A stretch of DNA of 64,000 nt from NCBI GenBank assembly GCA_017941235.1, contig JAGAWU010000020.1:62001-126000 (forward strand), given 5' to 3'. The number at the start of each line of letters is the position of its first letter. The first letter of the stretch is position 1. Positions 1-8,774 of the stretch are shown here, piece after piece. The position numbers were made by a program, and so were the translations under genes. This DNA comes from Bacilli bacterium. Lineage in GTDB: Bacteria > Bacillota_I > Bacilli_A > RF39 > UBA660. The notes beneath the pieces were generated by a model. That model was not told the DNA's origin, did not search any database, and saw only the letters and a list, made by a program, of their open reading frames with translations.

Positions 1-108
1 GTAGGTGAATTTGATTTAATAACTAATAAATTCTGGTATAACACATATAAACTTGCATTTGGAACATATCATAAATTTAAAAATATAACAAAAAAGATAA
101 AGCACTAA
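1..108 (+). CDS. C-terminal end of an unidentified protein (partial)
   Basis: An open frame runs from the first base to a TAA at 106-108, giving 35 residues rich in Lys, Tyr and Phe. It ends at a hairpin shared with the convergent GDPD gene, which suggests a real gene end. Too little is present to name a family. It could be a chance open frame. Confidence 0.45.
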   Translation, partial: VGEFDLITNKFWYNTYKLAFGTYHKFKNITKKIKH

Positions 109-121
109 GCTTTATCCTTTT
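91..121. terminator. Bidirectional hairpin terminator
   Basis: The arms GATAAAGC (96-103) and GCTTTATC (109-116) are perfectly complementary around a 5-nt loop. They are flanked by an A-run on the left and a T-run on the right, so the hairpin can end transcription from both converging genes. It overlaps the stop codons of both. Confidence 0.75.
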
Positions 122-1176
122 TTATACGTATTTTTTAATAAAAACAAAGTTCCAACTAAAATTAAAAAGCTACCAATTACTTTAATATACAAAGGCAAAT
201 TAATACCCGTAGATGGAACACTTATTATTGTTGTTTCACTAGTACTACTCACATCAGAATTATTTTCTTCTGTACCCGTATTACTAATTTTAGTGTCTTC
301 TTCTACAAGAACACTTAATTTAAATGCATCCATATTAATAGTATTATTAGGTAAATTAGATGCTTGAACGTAAAGTGGATTACTTTCTGAAGCTCCTGGA
401 ACTCTAACTAAATTTTTACTAGTTTTTAAGCTATTATAAATATTATTAAGCTCATCTGAACTTTGACCGTTTACATTAAAGCCTAAATAATATGTATCAT
501 TATAATCCTTTACATATTCAAGTAATTGAGAATTAAAACTTAACCAAACAACACTTTCTTCCATCTGATATTGTTCAACTAATCTAATAATAGATTCAAT
601 TTGTTCTCTAGAACCTTCTTTCAATTCTAACTGATACATCATACCATTCTGTTTAGCCCAAGATAAAGCTTCTTCTAAAGTAGTAATTTTATTACCAAAA
701 TACTCAGTTAAAACACTACCAGTTCTTGTAACAATGAAGTCATATTGATAAAGTTCAGCAAGTGTTAAATTCTTAATATATAAAGTTTCAGAAATAGTAC
801 TACCATCTGAATTTCTTGCAATCCTATTTATAGTAGCATCATGACTTAATACTGCAACATTATCTTTAGTAAAGAATATATCTGTCTCCATACCAAAGAA
901 ACCATTCTGCTTAGTTAATTTAAACGACTCTAAAGAATTTTCAGGAGCAGTGTCCCATCCACGATGAGAAGTTCTTAAATCAGAATAACGCAGAGTCTCT
1001 TTTCCACTTTCATAATATGCCCAATCGAGCTTATTTGGATTAGTAAGATTTTTTACTAAATACCAACCATTTGTCGTTTCTTTACCAGTATAAGAATAAT
1101 TTTTAGCATGTACAACCTTAGTTGGTAACAAAACCAATATAAACAAAAATGTAAATAAAATCTTTTTTATATTCAT
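112..1176 (-). CDS. Secreted glycerophosphodiester phosphodiesterase with sortase-like C-terminal anchor
   Basis: The 354-residue protein has an N-terminal signal peptide (about residues 1-24) and a GDPD domain. The family motifs are visible: His71-Arg-Gly, Glu79-Asn, Glu97-Thr-Asp99 and His112-Asp113, the metal and catalytic residues of the TIM-barrel phosphodiesterase. GDPDs hydrolyse glycerophosphodiesters to glycerol-3-phosphate and an alcohol, so outside the cell it may act on lipid or teichoic-acid fragments. The C-terminus carries VPSTG (residues 320-324), a hydrophobic segment and a Lys-rich tail, the layout of a sortase cell-wall sorting signal with Val in place of Leu. No sortase lies in the window. 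Alternatively the tail is a plain membrane anchor. Confidence 0.88.
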   Translation of the reverse strand: MNIKKILFTFLFILVLLPTKVVHAKNYSYTGKETTNGWYLVKNLTNPNKLDWAYYESGKETLRYSDLRTSHRGWDTAPENSLESFKLTKQNGFFGMETDIFFTKDNVAVLSHDATINRIARNSDGSTISETLYIKNLTLAELYQYDFIVTRTGSVLTEYFGNKITTLEEALSWAKQNGMMYQLELKEGSREQIESIIRLVEQYQMEESVVWLSFNSQLLEYVKDYNDTYYLGFNVNGQSSDELNNIYNSLKTSKNLVRVPGASESNPLYVQASNLPNNTINMDAFKLSVLVEEDTKISNTGTEENNSDVSSTSETTIISVPSTGINLPLYIKVIGSFLILVGTLFLLKNTYKKG

Positions 1177-1247
1177 AAAACCGCATCCTATCTAATATAA
1201 AATTTAACATATTAGACAATTACATTCAATTGATTTACATTATAAAA

Positions 1248-1280
1248 AAAAAACGCTTTACACTTTTTTAGGCGTTTTTT
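1248..1280 (-). terminator. Rho-independent terminator of the flippase gene
   Basis: Arms AAAAAACGC (1248-1256) and GCGTTTTTT (1272-1280) pair. In the minus direction the second arm runs into a long U-tract, just after the flippase stop. Confidence 0.7.
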
Positions 1281-1299
1281 ACATTTCATTTACAAACAA

Positions 1300-2967
1300 T
1301 TAATGTTTTTTGTTAAAATAACTTTTTAATTGTAAACTGATTTTACTTAGGAAATTCCTACCAAAAACAGCATTTAGTGTTCCTGTTTTATATATAATAG
1401 CAAAATAAGTAATTCCACCTATTAAAACATAACATAAAATAATAAATATATTTACTACTCTTATATTTGAATATTGTGGAAAAACAAATCTTAATAACAC
1501 AATTGAAACAATCATAAATAAAGTAGAGAAAATTACATTTACCAAATTTTTTAAAGTTACTTCAAAGTTAATCTTAAACTTCTTATTAAGAGCAAATAAA
1601 CAATATATAAGTGATGAAAAATAACCAATAATAGTTGCGGTTATATTACCATAATAAGGAGGAAGTCCCATATTATAAAAACTATTCATTAAAGTAACAT
1701 TTAAAAAGCATTTTAATAAAACTCCAATAACTAAACTTATAAAGACAGTTTTATAATCCTTTAACACTTGAAGAATCGTAACTAATATTGTAAACGTTGA
1801 AACAAAGAAAGATGTAAAAATATAATAAGCAAATACTGAAGGCCCTATTTTACTACCTCCATAAAATAAGAACCAAATAGGTTTAGAAAGTAAACTTAAT
1901 CCAACTACCATTGGAATTATAGATACAAATAAAATTTGAAAAGTTTTATTTATTTTTCTATTTATATCCTCTTTGTCTTTTTTTATAACACTTTCCGTTA
2001 GATTAGGAATTAAACTAACCATAATTCCTGTAGAAACGGCACTTATTATCATACTAAATTTAGCTCCCCAAGTAGAAATAATACTCATTATCGCTTCAGC
2101 ACTACTTAAAGTATAATTATTCATACCTGCTATTGTCTTAACTACTGTAGACATATCAATAAAATCATACAACACTTTGAATACATCTATCATAATAAAA
2201 GGTAGTGCATAAATAAATATCTTTCTAATTATTTTTTTATTACTTATTTTAGGCTCCCTAGTATTTGAAATTCTTCTAGATAATTGAAGCTTTTTTTTAT
2301 GAGTAATGTTAACTAAATAAAATAACGAAATAAAAGCACCTAAAGTAGCTCCAAATACAGCAATACCAATTGTAGTAGAAAGCTTAAAGTGAAAAACTTT
2401 CACAGATAATAAACTACCAAATATAATTACTAATACTCTCACAATTTGTTCAACTACATTAGAAGAAGAACTAGGAGTAATATACTTATGCCCTTCTAGA
2501 TAACCTCTATACACACTAAGCAAAGGAACAACAAGTATAGCTGTATCAATAACTCTAATAACAAAAGTAACATCTTCTATAGTATTACCACCAGTTAAAT
2601 TACCAAGAATAAGTTTAGCAATTAATGGAGCAAAAATAAATAGTATTATAAAAAAGATTAAACCAATCAAAAATGAAAGAAAACGCGCAATTTTAAAAGC
2701 TCTAAGTTTAGTTTTATAATATCCCAAAGTTTGATACTCACTAATAATTTTACTTACAGCAAGAGGAATACCAGCAGTTGCTAAAGCTAAAAAAAGTGAA
2801 TAAATCGTATAAGCATAACCATATAATGCTCCACCTCTAGTCTTAACAATAGAATAAAATGGAATAACATAAATAATACCTAGTATTTTACTAATAACTA
2901 TACCAAAAGTTGAAATAAATGCACCTTGAACAAAACCACTTTTAGAAAGTTTTTTTCTTTTAAACAT
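1300..2967 (-). CDS. Polysaccharide/lipid flippase of the MurJ-SpoVB-YtgP (MOP) superfamily
   Basis: A 555-residue integral membrane protein with about 14 hydrophobic segments and the N-terminal motif 'KSGFVQGAF...KILGIIYVIPFY' typical of SpoVB/YtgP-type MOP flippases. These move lipid-linked sugars such as lipid II across the cytoplasmic membrane. The frame is open to 3063, but I choose the ATG at 2967: it is preceded by a GGAAGTGA ribosome site, the conserved N-terminus starts there, and the upstream reading overlaps the small Cse60-like gene. It probably forms an operon with that gene. MurJ and SpoVB paralogues cannot be told apart here. Confidence 0.85.
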   Translation of the reverse strand: MFKRKKLSKSGFVQGAFISTFGIVISKILGIIYVIPFYSIVKTRGGALYGYAYTIYSLFLALATAGIPLAVSKIISEYQTLGYYKTKLRAFKIARFLSFLIGLIFFIILFIFAPLIAKLILGNLTGGNTIEDVTFVIRVIDTAILVVPLLSVYRGYLEGHKYITPSSSSNVVEQIVRVLVIIFGSLLSVKVFHFKLSTTIGIAVFGATLGAFISLFYLVNITHKKKLQLSRRISNTREPKISNKKIIRKIFIYALPFIMIDVFKVLYDFIDMSTVVKTIAGMNNYTLSSAEAIMSIISTWGAKFSMIISAVSTGIMVSLIPNLTESVIKKDKEDINRKINKTFQILFVSIIPMVVGLSLLSKPIWFLFYGGSKIGPSVFAYYIFTSFFVSTFTILVTILQVLKDYKTVFISLVIGVLLKCFLNVTLMNSFYNMGLPPYYGNITATIIGYFSSLIYCLFALNKKFKINFEVTLKNLVNVIFSTLFMIVSIVLLRFVFPQYSNIRVVNIFIILCYVLIGGITYFAIIYKTGTLNAVFGRNFLSKISLQLKSYFNKKH

Positions 2968-3032
2968 AATAATATCACTTCCAAAACTACCATCTAAATA
3001 AATAATATCATAAAAGATAAAGTTGGTAAATA

Positions 3033-3203
3033 TCAGTAATATATAACCATAGCTGAAAAGCAATATATTTGTTCTTCTCCAGAAACAGACGTAGATATTT
3101 GATACTTAATATCAACAACATCCCCTTCTAACTCACTCAAAAAAGAATTAATTTCTTCCTCTAAATCTTTTTCATCTTCTAAATCAAAAAGTTTAACTTT
3201 CAT
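3033..3203 (-). CDS. Cse60-like (DUF2758) small protein
   Basis: A 56-residue acidic protein starting MKVKLFDLEDEKDLEEEIN and ending in EQIYCFSAMVIYY, followed by TGA. This pattern matches my memory of the Cse60/YteV family, sporulation-expressed proteins of unknown function in Bacillus. It lies 65 bases upstream of the flippase start, same strand, probably one transcript. It was found by reading the gap between leuS and the flippase. Family assignment is by recall; the coding assignment is firm because of the coherent composition and clean start and stop. Confidence 0.72.
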   Translation of the reverse strand: MKVKLFDLEDEKDLEEEINSFLSELEGDVVDIKYQISTSVSGEEQIYCFSAMVIYY

Positions 3204-3249
3204 ATTATCACCATAACAATATTATAAAAAGTTATAAACAAAAATTGTT

Positions 3250-3284
3250 GAAAAAAGGAGTAGAAAAAGTTTTCTACTCCTTTG
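3250..3284 (-). terminator. Strong terminator after leuS
   Basis: A perfect 14-base inverted repeat (AAAGGAGTAGAAAA, 3254-3267, with TTTTCTACTCCTTT, 3270-3283) ends in a U-run in the minus direction, just after the leuS stop. Confidence 0.85.
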
Positions 3285-3288
3285 TAAA

Positions 3289-5700
3289 TTATTTAACAAC
3301 TATATTAACTATTCTACCTTTAATTACAATAAACTTAACTATTTGTTTACCATCAATATGTTTTTTAACATTATCAACTTCTAAAGCTTTATCTTTAATA
3401 GAATCTTCATCTTCATCCTTGTTAATAATAATAGTACCACGTACTTTACCATTTACTTGTACACCAATTTCAATTTCGTCTTCTACAATTTTACTCTCAT
3501 CATAAACTGGCCATACACTATTACATATAGGCTTTTCTCCAATTTGTTCATTCATTTCCTCAGTAATATGAGGTGCAAAAGGATTAAGCAATGTTAATAA
3601 TAATTTATAATCTGCTTTTGTAATTATATCCTGTTTTTCATATTCATTAACCATAATCATAAGTGCTGAAATAGCAGTATTAAATTTAAGAGTTAAAATA
3701 TCATTTTCCACTTTCTTAATAGTCTTATTAGCAAGTACCTCATTTGTATATTTATCAGAATCACTAATTCTATCTTTCAATTTAATAATTCTATCAATAA
3801 ATCGCTTGCATCCTCTAAGCGAATCTACACTCCAAGCAGCATCTTGTTGATAATCACCAATAAACATTTCATAAACCCTTAAAGTATCTGCTCCATATTC
3901 ATTAACTATATCATCAGGATTAATTACATTACCTTTAGATTTAGACATTTTAAGTCCATCAGGTCCTAAAATCATACCATGACTTACACGAGTATCAATC
4001 ATTTCACGATTTGGAACAAGTCCATAATCATTAAGCATTTGTACCCAGAATCTTGCATAAAGAAGGTGTCTAGCAGTATGCTCCATACCACCATTATACC
4101 AATTAACCTTATTCCAATACTTCATAGCATCCATTGAAGCAAATTCTTTTTCATTATGTGGATCCATAAATCTTAAGAAATACCATGAAGAACCAGCCCA
4201 TTGAGGCATTGTATCAGTTTCTCTTTTTGCATCAGAACCACATTTTGGACATTTGCAATTTACCCAATCAGTAATTTTAGCAAGTGGACTTTCCCCATTA
4301 TCTGTTGGTTCATATTCAGCAACATTAGGAAGAACTAAAGGAAGTTCTTCTTCAGGCATTGGAACCCATCCGCAATTTGGACAATCAATCATAGGAATAG
4401 GTTCTCCCCAGAATCTCTGTCTAGAGAAAATCCAGTCTCTCATCTTATAATTATTAACTTTTCTTCCAATACCCTTTTCTTCAAGCATTTTAGTAATAGC
4501 TTCTTTTGCTTCTTCCACAGTTAATCCAGTAAATTCTTTACTATTAATAAGTTTAGCACCTTTACCTAAATAACTACCCTTTTCATAAGCACAAGCATCA
4601 ATATCACAACCTTCTCCATCAATAACTTGTATCATAGGAATATTATGTTCTTTTGCATATTCATAATCTCTTTGATCGTGACTAGGAACAGCCATAACAG
4701 CACCAGTTCCATAACTACCAAGTACAAAATCACCTAGATAAACTGGAACTTCCTCACCAGTAACAGGATTAATTGCTTTAATACCCTTAACCTCAACACC
4801 TGATTTTCCTTTATTAAGTTCAGTTCTATCCATATTAGATTTAGACATAGTCTCTTCAATATATTTTTCAACTTCTTCCTTATTTTCTACTCTAGGCATT
4901 AATTCTTTAATAAGTTTGCCATCAGGTGCTATTACAAAGAAAGTAATACCATAAATAGTTTCAATACAAGTAGTAAATATAGAGAATTTTCCACCACCAA
5001 CTATATCAACATCAACTTCTACACCAGTAGATTTACCAATCCAATTAATTTGACCAAGCTTTACTTTATCAGCAAAATTAGTATCATCAAGTCCTTTAAG
5101 TAAATCTTCAGCATAATTGCTCATTCTAAGCATCCATTGACTCTTTTCCTTTTGTACTACCTTAGTTCCACATCTTTCACATTCTCCACCTTGAGAATCT
5201 TCGTTTGATAAAACTGTTTTACAATTAGGGCACCAATTCACTGGCATTTTTTCTTTATAAGCCATACCATGTTTATAAAATTGTAAGAATTGCCATTGTG
5301 TCCACTTATAATACTCAGGATCAGTAGTAGAAAATTCACGAGACCAATCAAAAGAAAATCCCATTTTTTTCATTTGTCCCTTAAATGTCTTAATATTCTC
5401 AGTTACTGCTTCCCTAGGATGAATATGATTTTTAATAGCATACTGTTCAGCAGGAGCACCAAATGCATCAAATCCCATTGGAAATAATACATTCTCCCCC
5501 TTCATTCTTCTCATTCTAGCCATAGCATCATGTGCAGTATAACTTCTAACATGACCTACATGCAAACCTGCACCACTAGGATAAGGAAACTCTACTAAAA
5601 TATAATAAGGGTTCTTATCAGAGCCATTTACAGCCTTAAATGTTTCATTCTCATCCCAATAATCTTGCCATTTCTTTTCAATATTAGTAAATTCACTCAT
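3289..5700 (-). CDS. leuS: Leucyl-tRNA synthetase
   Basis: The 803-residue class I synthetase charges tRNA-Leu. Visible signatures are FPYPSGAGLHVGH (HIGH box, His47-His50), the KMSKS loop near residue 585, a CP1 editing domain with the T-rich and GTGAVMAVPSHDQRD motifs, and zinc-type Cys pairs (CPNCKT...CERCG; CPNCGW; CKCPKCG). Length is normal for bacterial LeuRS. It overlaps the stop of the upstream membrane-protein gene by 4 bases, and the pair sits behind a T-box leader, so expression should rise when uncharged tRNA-Leu accumulates. 'GFDAFGAPAEQYAI' replaces the usual GWDAFGLPAEQ, a mild variation. Confidence 0.97.
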   Translation of the reverse strand: MSEFTNIEKKWQDYWDENETFKAVNGSDKNPYYILVEFPYPSGAGLHVGHVRSYTAHDAMARMRRMKGENVLFPMGFDAFGAPAEQYAIKNHIHPREAVTENIKTFKGQMKKMGFSFDWSREFSTTDPEYYKWTQWQFLQFYKHGMAYKEKMPVNWCPNCKTVLSNEDSQGGECERCGTKVVQKEKSQWMLRMSNYAEDLLKGLDDTNFADKVKLGQINWIGKSTGVEVDVDIVGGGKFSIFTTCIETIYGITFFVIAPDGKLIKELMPRVENKEEVEKYIEETMSKSNMDRTELNKGKSGVEVKGIKAINPVTGEEVPVYLGDFVLGSYGTGAVMAVPSHDQRDYEYAKEHNIPMIQVIDGEGCDIDACAYEKGSYLGKGAKLINSKEFTGLTVEEAKEAITKMLEEKGIGRKVNNYKMRDWIFSRQRFWGEPIPMIDCPNCGWVPMPEEELPLVLPNVAEYEPTDNGESPLAKITDWVNCKCPKCGSDAKRETDTMPQWAGSSWYFLRFMDPHNEKEFASMDAMKYWNKVNWYNGGMEHTARHLLYARFWVQMLNDYGLVPNREMIDTRVSHGMILGPDGLKMSKSKGNVINPDDIVNEYGADTLRVYEMFIGDYQQDAAWSVDSLRGCKRFIDRIIKLKDRISDSDKYTNEVLANKTIKKVENDILTLKFNTAISALMIMVNEYEKQDIITKADYKLLLTLLNPFAPHITEEMNEQIGEKPICNSVWPVYDESKIVEDEIEIGVQVNGKVRGTIIINKDEDEDSIKDKALEVDNVKKHIDGKQIVKFIVIKGRIVNIVVK

Positions 5701-6071
5701 TTTCTTTTCCTTCTTTCTTTTTCAATCTTTTTTATACAATATTTAGAAAATAATAAATAACTCAAAAATACAACTGGAATTATTATAATAACAGCAATAA
5801 TAATCCTAACTAACCCAATGTTCGAAATACAACTAATAGTAATAATAATAGAAACATCCAAGCTAGAAATAAAAGATATACTTCTAATAAGGCTTCTATA
5901 ATCCAGCTTTGATATATCAACTTTAAAGTAATCTCTTAAAAGTATAACTTCAATTGGATCCTTCTTTTGTTTTTTCTTCTTCTTTGGCATATTAATAAAT
6001 TTGTAAACAAATAAAACAATTATAAAAGTTACAATAAATAATATAGCTTCATAAATAACTCTATCTTTCAT
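5697..6071 (-). CDS. Small membrane protein of unknown function in the leuS operon
   Basis: A 124-residue protein starting at the ATG at 6071, which follows GGAGG (6077-6081) at good spacing; the frame extends to 6098 but without a better site. It has an N-terminal membrane helix (about residues 8-26), a very basic loop (KKKKKQKKDP), a soluble stretch, two further hydrophobic helices and a Lys/Arg tail. I do not recognise a family. It is the first gene after the T-box and overlaps leuS by 4 bases, so it is translationally coupled to it and regulated with it. Confidence 0.75.
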   Translation of the reverse strand: MKDRVIYEAILFIVTFIIVLFVYKFINMPKKKKKQKKDPIEVILLRDYFKVDISKLDYRSLIRSISFISSLDVSIIITISCISNIGLVRIIIAVIIIIPVVFLSYLLFSKYCIKKIEKERRKRK

Positions 6072-6081
6072 ATTACCTCCT

Positions 6082-6296
6082 AAAAAAAGAATACTCATCC
6101 ATATAAGGACGAGTATTCCCGCGTTACCACCTTAATTCATAGTAAAAAACTATGCAACTTAATAGATTTAACGATCTTACCCGATATATTCTTTTCAGTA
6201 ATCAAGTTCATAAAGTTCACTTATTTGTTCTCACCATACACAAACTCTCTTTAAAGTTATCTTTACTACTACTATTACAAATATTTCAAAACATTT
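6082..6296 (-). promoter_or_regulatory. T-box riboswitch (leucine)
   Basis: Read on the minus strand, the leader has the T-box core AAGGTGGTAACGCGGG (6118-6133), which pairs with the acceptor end of uncharged tRNA. It is followed by a terminator hairpin (arms 6089-6100 and 6107-6118) and a seven-U tract (6082-6088). Upstream are the Stem I elements AGAGAG and GGTGAGAAC. Two GAA-CTT triplets (CTT at 6213-6215 and 6204-6206) are candidate specifier codons for Leu. It ends just before the RBS of the membrane-protein gene that precedes leuS. Confidence 0.93.
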
Positions 6297-6302
6297 AACG
6301 CT

Positions 6303-6331
6303 ATTATACTAAACTTCAGATATATATTCAA
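6303..6331 (-). promoter_or_regulatory. Promoter of the leuS operon
   Basis: On the minus strand TTGAAT (6326-6331) and TATAAT (6303-6308) are separated by 17 bases, a good vegetative sigma-A-type promoter overlapping the last codons of the GH31 gene. It places the transcript start near 6296, at the T-box leader. Confidence 0.75.
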
Positions 6332-8729
6332 GTAGTTTTAAGAATAAATTTATATGATCTTTAGTAAGTCCTTTTTTCTTTAACTTTCTAATAGCGATTC
6401 TTTTCTTTTGAATTGTCTGATCACCAAATATTATTGCTGCTATATCCTCTTTAAGATAAGTATTTATTTGTAGATCCATTAAAATACTATCAACATCATC
6501 ATTAATAACACGAACTGCATCAATTTCAATATCTTTACCACGACAATTTACAGTTAACTGACCTACAGTAGGAATACCACGAAGCATTACAATAAAGTCA
6601 TTTCCTTCAGTATAATTTTGACTTTGAACTTCTTGATCATTAAACATTACTTTAACACTATCAGCATGTTTAGTATTTCTGAATACTAATTTATAATCAC
6701 GTCTATCAGGTGCTATTCCACTTTTACCTTCTATAGCTCTTATAATTACTGTATAGTTACTTCTCAAATAGTTATAATCAATAGAAGTTTTTAAGAAATA
6801 TCCTTCTTTATATAATGATGTAATACCATCATCTTCATATAAAGTATACATATTACTTACTCCAGGAAAAATATGTATTTCCATTTCAGTAGCAAGTCCT
6901 ATATTATTTCTATCACTCTTATTTGAGAGTGGAATAATAGCTCCAGCAGGAGCAAATACTGGATAATCTTCTTCACGAATAAATGAAATATATTTTTTTC
7001 CACCAGGAAACTTTTTACCAGTAAAGAAATCATACCAAATACCATCTGGCATATAAAATCTATGAATAGTACGATTCATTATTGAATCCTTTTTAGTAAG
7101 TATTGGGCATACTAAAAGTTGTGATCCAAAATAATACTGATTTTTATATAATTCATCATCATAACACCAAGGATAATTATAATAAAATGGTTGAACAATA
7201 GGTATACCGAGTCTGGAATAATTATAAGCTTCAGTATACAAATATGGAATAAATCTATGTCTAAGTCTTAAGAACTCAGCCACTATATTTGTAGTTTTAG
7301 CCTCCCAAACCCAAGGCTCTTTTTTATAATAATGTCCACCTTCTGCATGAAATCTCAATATTGGAGAAAAACAACCAAATTGAACTTCTCTTATGTAAAG
7401 CTCACTTTCTTCAATACCACCATGTGTACCACCTACATCTAAACTAAGCCAAGAAACACCTGTATTAGAAGCATTAATATAGGAGAATACTTGTTTAGCT
7501 AAATCCTCCCAAGTGATTTCAGTCGATCCACCATATATTACAGGATATCTCTGAGGAGCAACAATAGATCCTCTTGATAAAACAAGTCCTCTCTTATTAG
7601 CAGCTCTATCTGAATCATGATACATATAATGCGTCATAGACCACATTTTAGTTATACTCTTATTATCTTTATAATCATTCCAAAAGAAATCAACACCAAT
7701 TGCTTCAAGTGGATGAAGATACATTTTAAAATAAACATCTAAAAGTTTAGGATTAAGTGGATCAAACTTAATAATACTTTTACCATCACCACCTACATAT
7801 TCGCATACTTTAGAATAAATAGGATCAATTGGCGAAAAACCTTCTTCTGGATTAACCACAAGTCCAACTCTAATATTTTTATCATGTAATTCTTTTATAA
7901 TTGCTTGAGGATTTGGAAAAAGTTTTTGATTAAAAGTAAAACCAGTTTGTAATTTTTTATTCTCAAACTCTCTATTATGCCATTCATGATCTAAAACTAC
8001 TACAGAAAGTGGAATTCTCTTCTTTTCAAAATTATATATAACATCTTTAATACCATCTTCATCATAAGGAAGATTACGACTCCACCAATTTCCTAAAGCA
8101 TACCTAGGCAAAAGTTCAGGGAAACCAGTAATTTTAAAGTAATCTACTAATGCTTCTTTAAAATCTTTATCATACATAAATACATAAACATCAATAGAAC
8201 CAGGTTCACGATCTACTAAAGTACCATCTTTTTCTAATAATTTATTATCACTATCATCAAAAGAAGCAAAACCTTCAATAGAATATAAACCTCTTTCATT
8301 TGTAGCATTTAAAGGAACATCATATGCACAAATATTCCCTTTCATATTTCTTACTTCAGGATGTTTATAATACCAATCTCTTTGTCTATCCTTATCAATT
8401 TTACTAACAAGTGTTATTTTTAAATTTTTGGATGGATTAACACTAGAACCTAAAAAAGGTTGATCTTTCATATAATTAAGTTCAAAATACTTAGTACTAA
8501 TTTGAACCATAGTAGGATCTTGCCTAATAGTAAAAACAGGTGTACCAAGATTTCTGTTTTGAACAAGTTGACTAGGTTTATCAGCAAAAATACCACTAGG
8601 ACTATATTCAAGTCTAATGACTCTTTCAGTAATTATAGAAAATCTATAATTTTTTCCTGTAACACAGTTCTTAGAATCAGATTTACTTCTTCTATAATCA
8701 GGTAAAAATTGATCACCTAATGGATACAT
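6309..8729 (-). CDS. Glycoside hydrolase family 31 (alpha-glucosidase/alpha-xylosidase type)
   Basis: An 806-residue protein with an N-terminal galactose-mutarotase-like beta domain, a GH31 TIM barrel and C-terminal beta domains. The predicted nucleophile is the Asp in DFFWNDYKD (about residue 350); the acid/base region is WLSLDVGG (about residue 428), followed by the conserved RFHAEGGH segment. There is no signal peptide, so it probably works on imported or internal alpha-glucosides. A GGAGG site precedes the ATG. The last ~60 residues form a charged helical tail not typical of GH31 cores. Substrate cannot be fixed from sequence. Confidence 0.9.
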   Translation of the reverse strand: MYPLGDQFLPDYRRSKSDSKNCVTGKNYRFSIITERVIRLEYSPSGIFADKPSQLVQNRNLGTPVFTIRQDPTMVQISTKYFELNYMKDQPFLGSSVNPSKNLKITLVSKIDKDRQRDWYYKHPEVRNMKGNICAYDVPLNATNERGLYSIEGFASFDDSDNKLLEKDGTLVDREPGSIDVYVFMYDKDFKEALVDYFKITGFPELLPRYALGNWWSRNLPYDEDGIKDVIYNFEKKRIPLSVVVLDHEWHNREFENKKLQTGFTFNQKLFPNPQAIIKELHDKNIRVGLVVNPEEGFSPIDPIYSKVCEYVGGDGKSIIKFDPLNPKLLDVYFKMYLHPLEAIGVDFFWNDYKDNKSITKMWSMTHYMYHDSDRAANKRGLVLSRGSIVAPQRYPVIYGGSTEITWEDLAKQVFSYINASNTGVSWLSLDVGGTHGGIEESELYIREVQFGCFSPILRFHAEGGHYYKKEPWVWEAKTTNIVAEFLRLRHRFIPYLYTEAYNYSRLGIPIVQPFYYNYPWCYDDELYKNQYYFGSQLLVCPILTKKDSIMNRTIHRFYMPDGIWYDFFTGKKFPGGKKYISFIREEDYPVFAPAGAIIPLSNKSDRNNIGLATEMEIHIFPGVSNMYTLYEDDGITSLYKEGYFLKTSIDYNYLRSNYTVIIRAIEGKSGIAPDRRDYKLVFRNTKHADSVKVMFNDQEVQSQNYTEGNDFIVMLRGIPTVGQLTVNCRGKDIEIDAVRVINDDVDSILMDLQINTYLKEDIAAIIFGDQTIQKKRIAIRKLKKKGLTKDHINLFLKLLEYISEV

Positions 8730-8774
8730 ACAAACACCCTCCTATTCTAAAGTAGATTATAACATAAAAATCAA

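Noticed and set aside
3245-3505. Plus-strand open frame opposite leuS
   Set aside because: Antisense to the leuS terminator and 3' end; Ser/Leu/Ile-rich as expected for a shadow frame.
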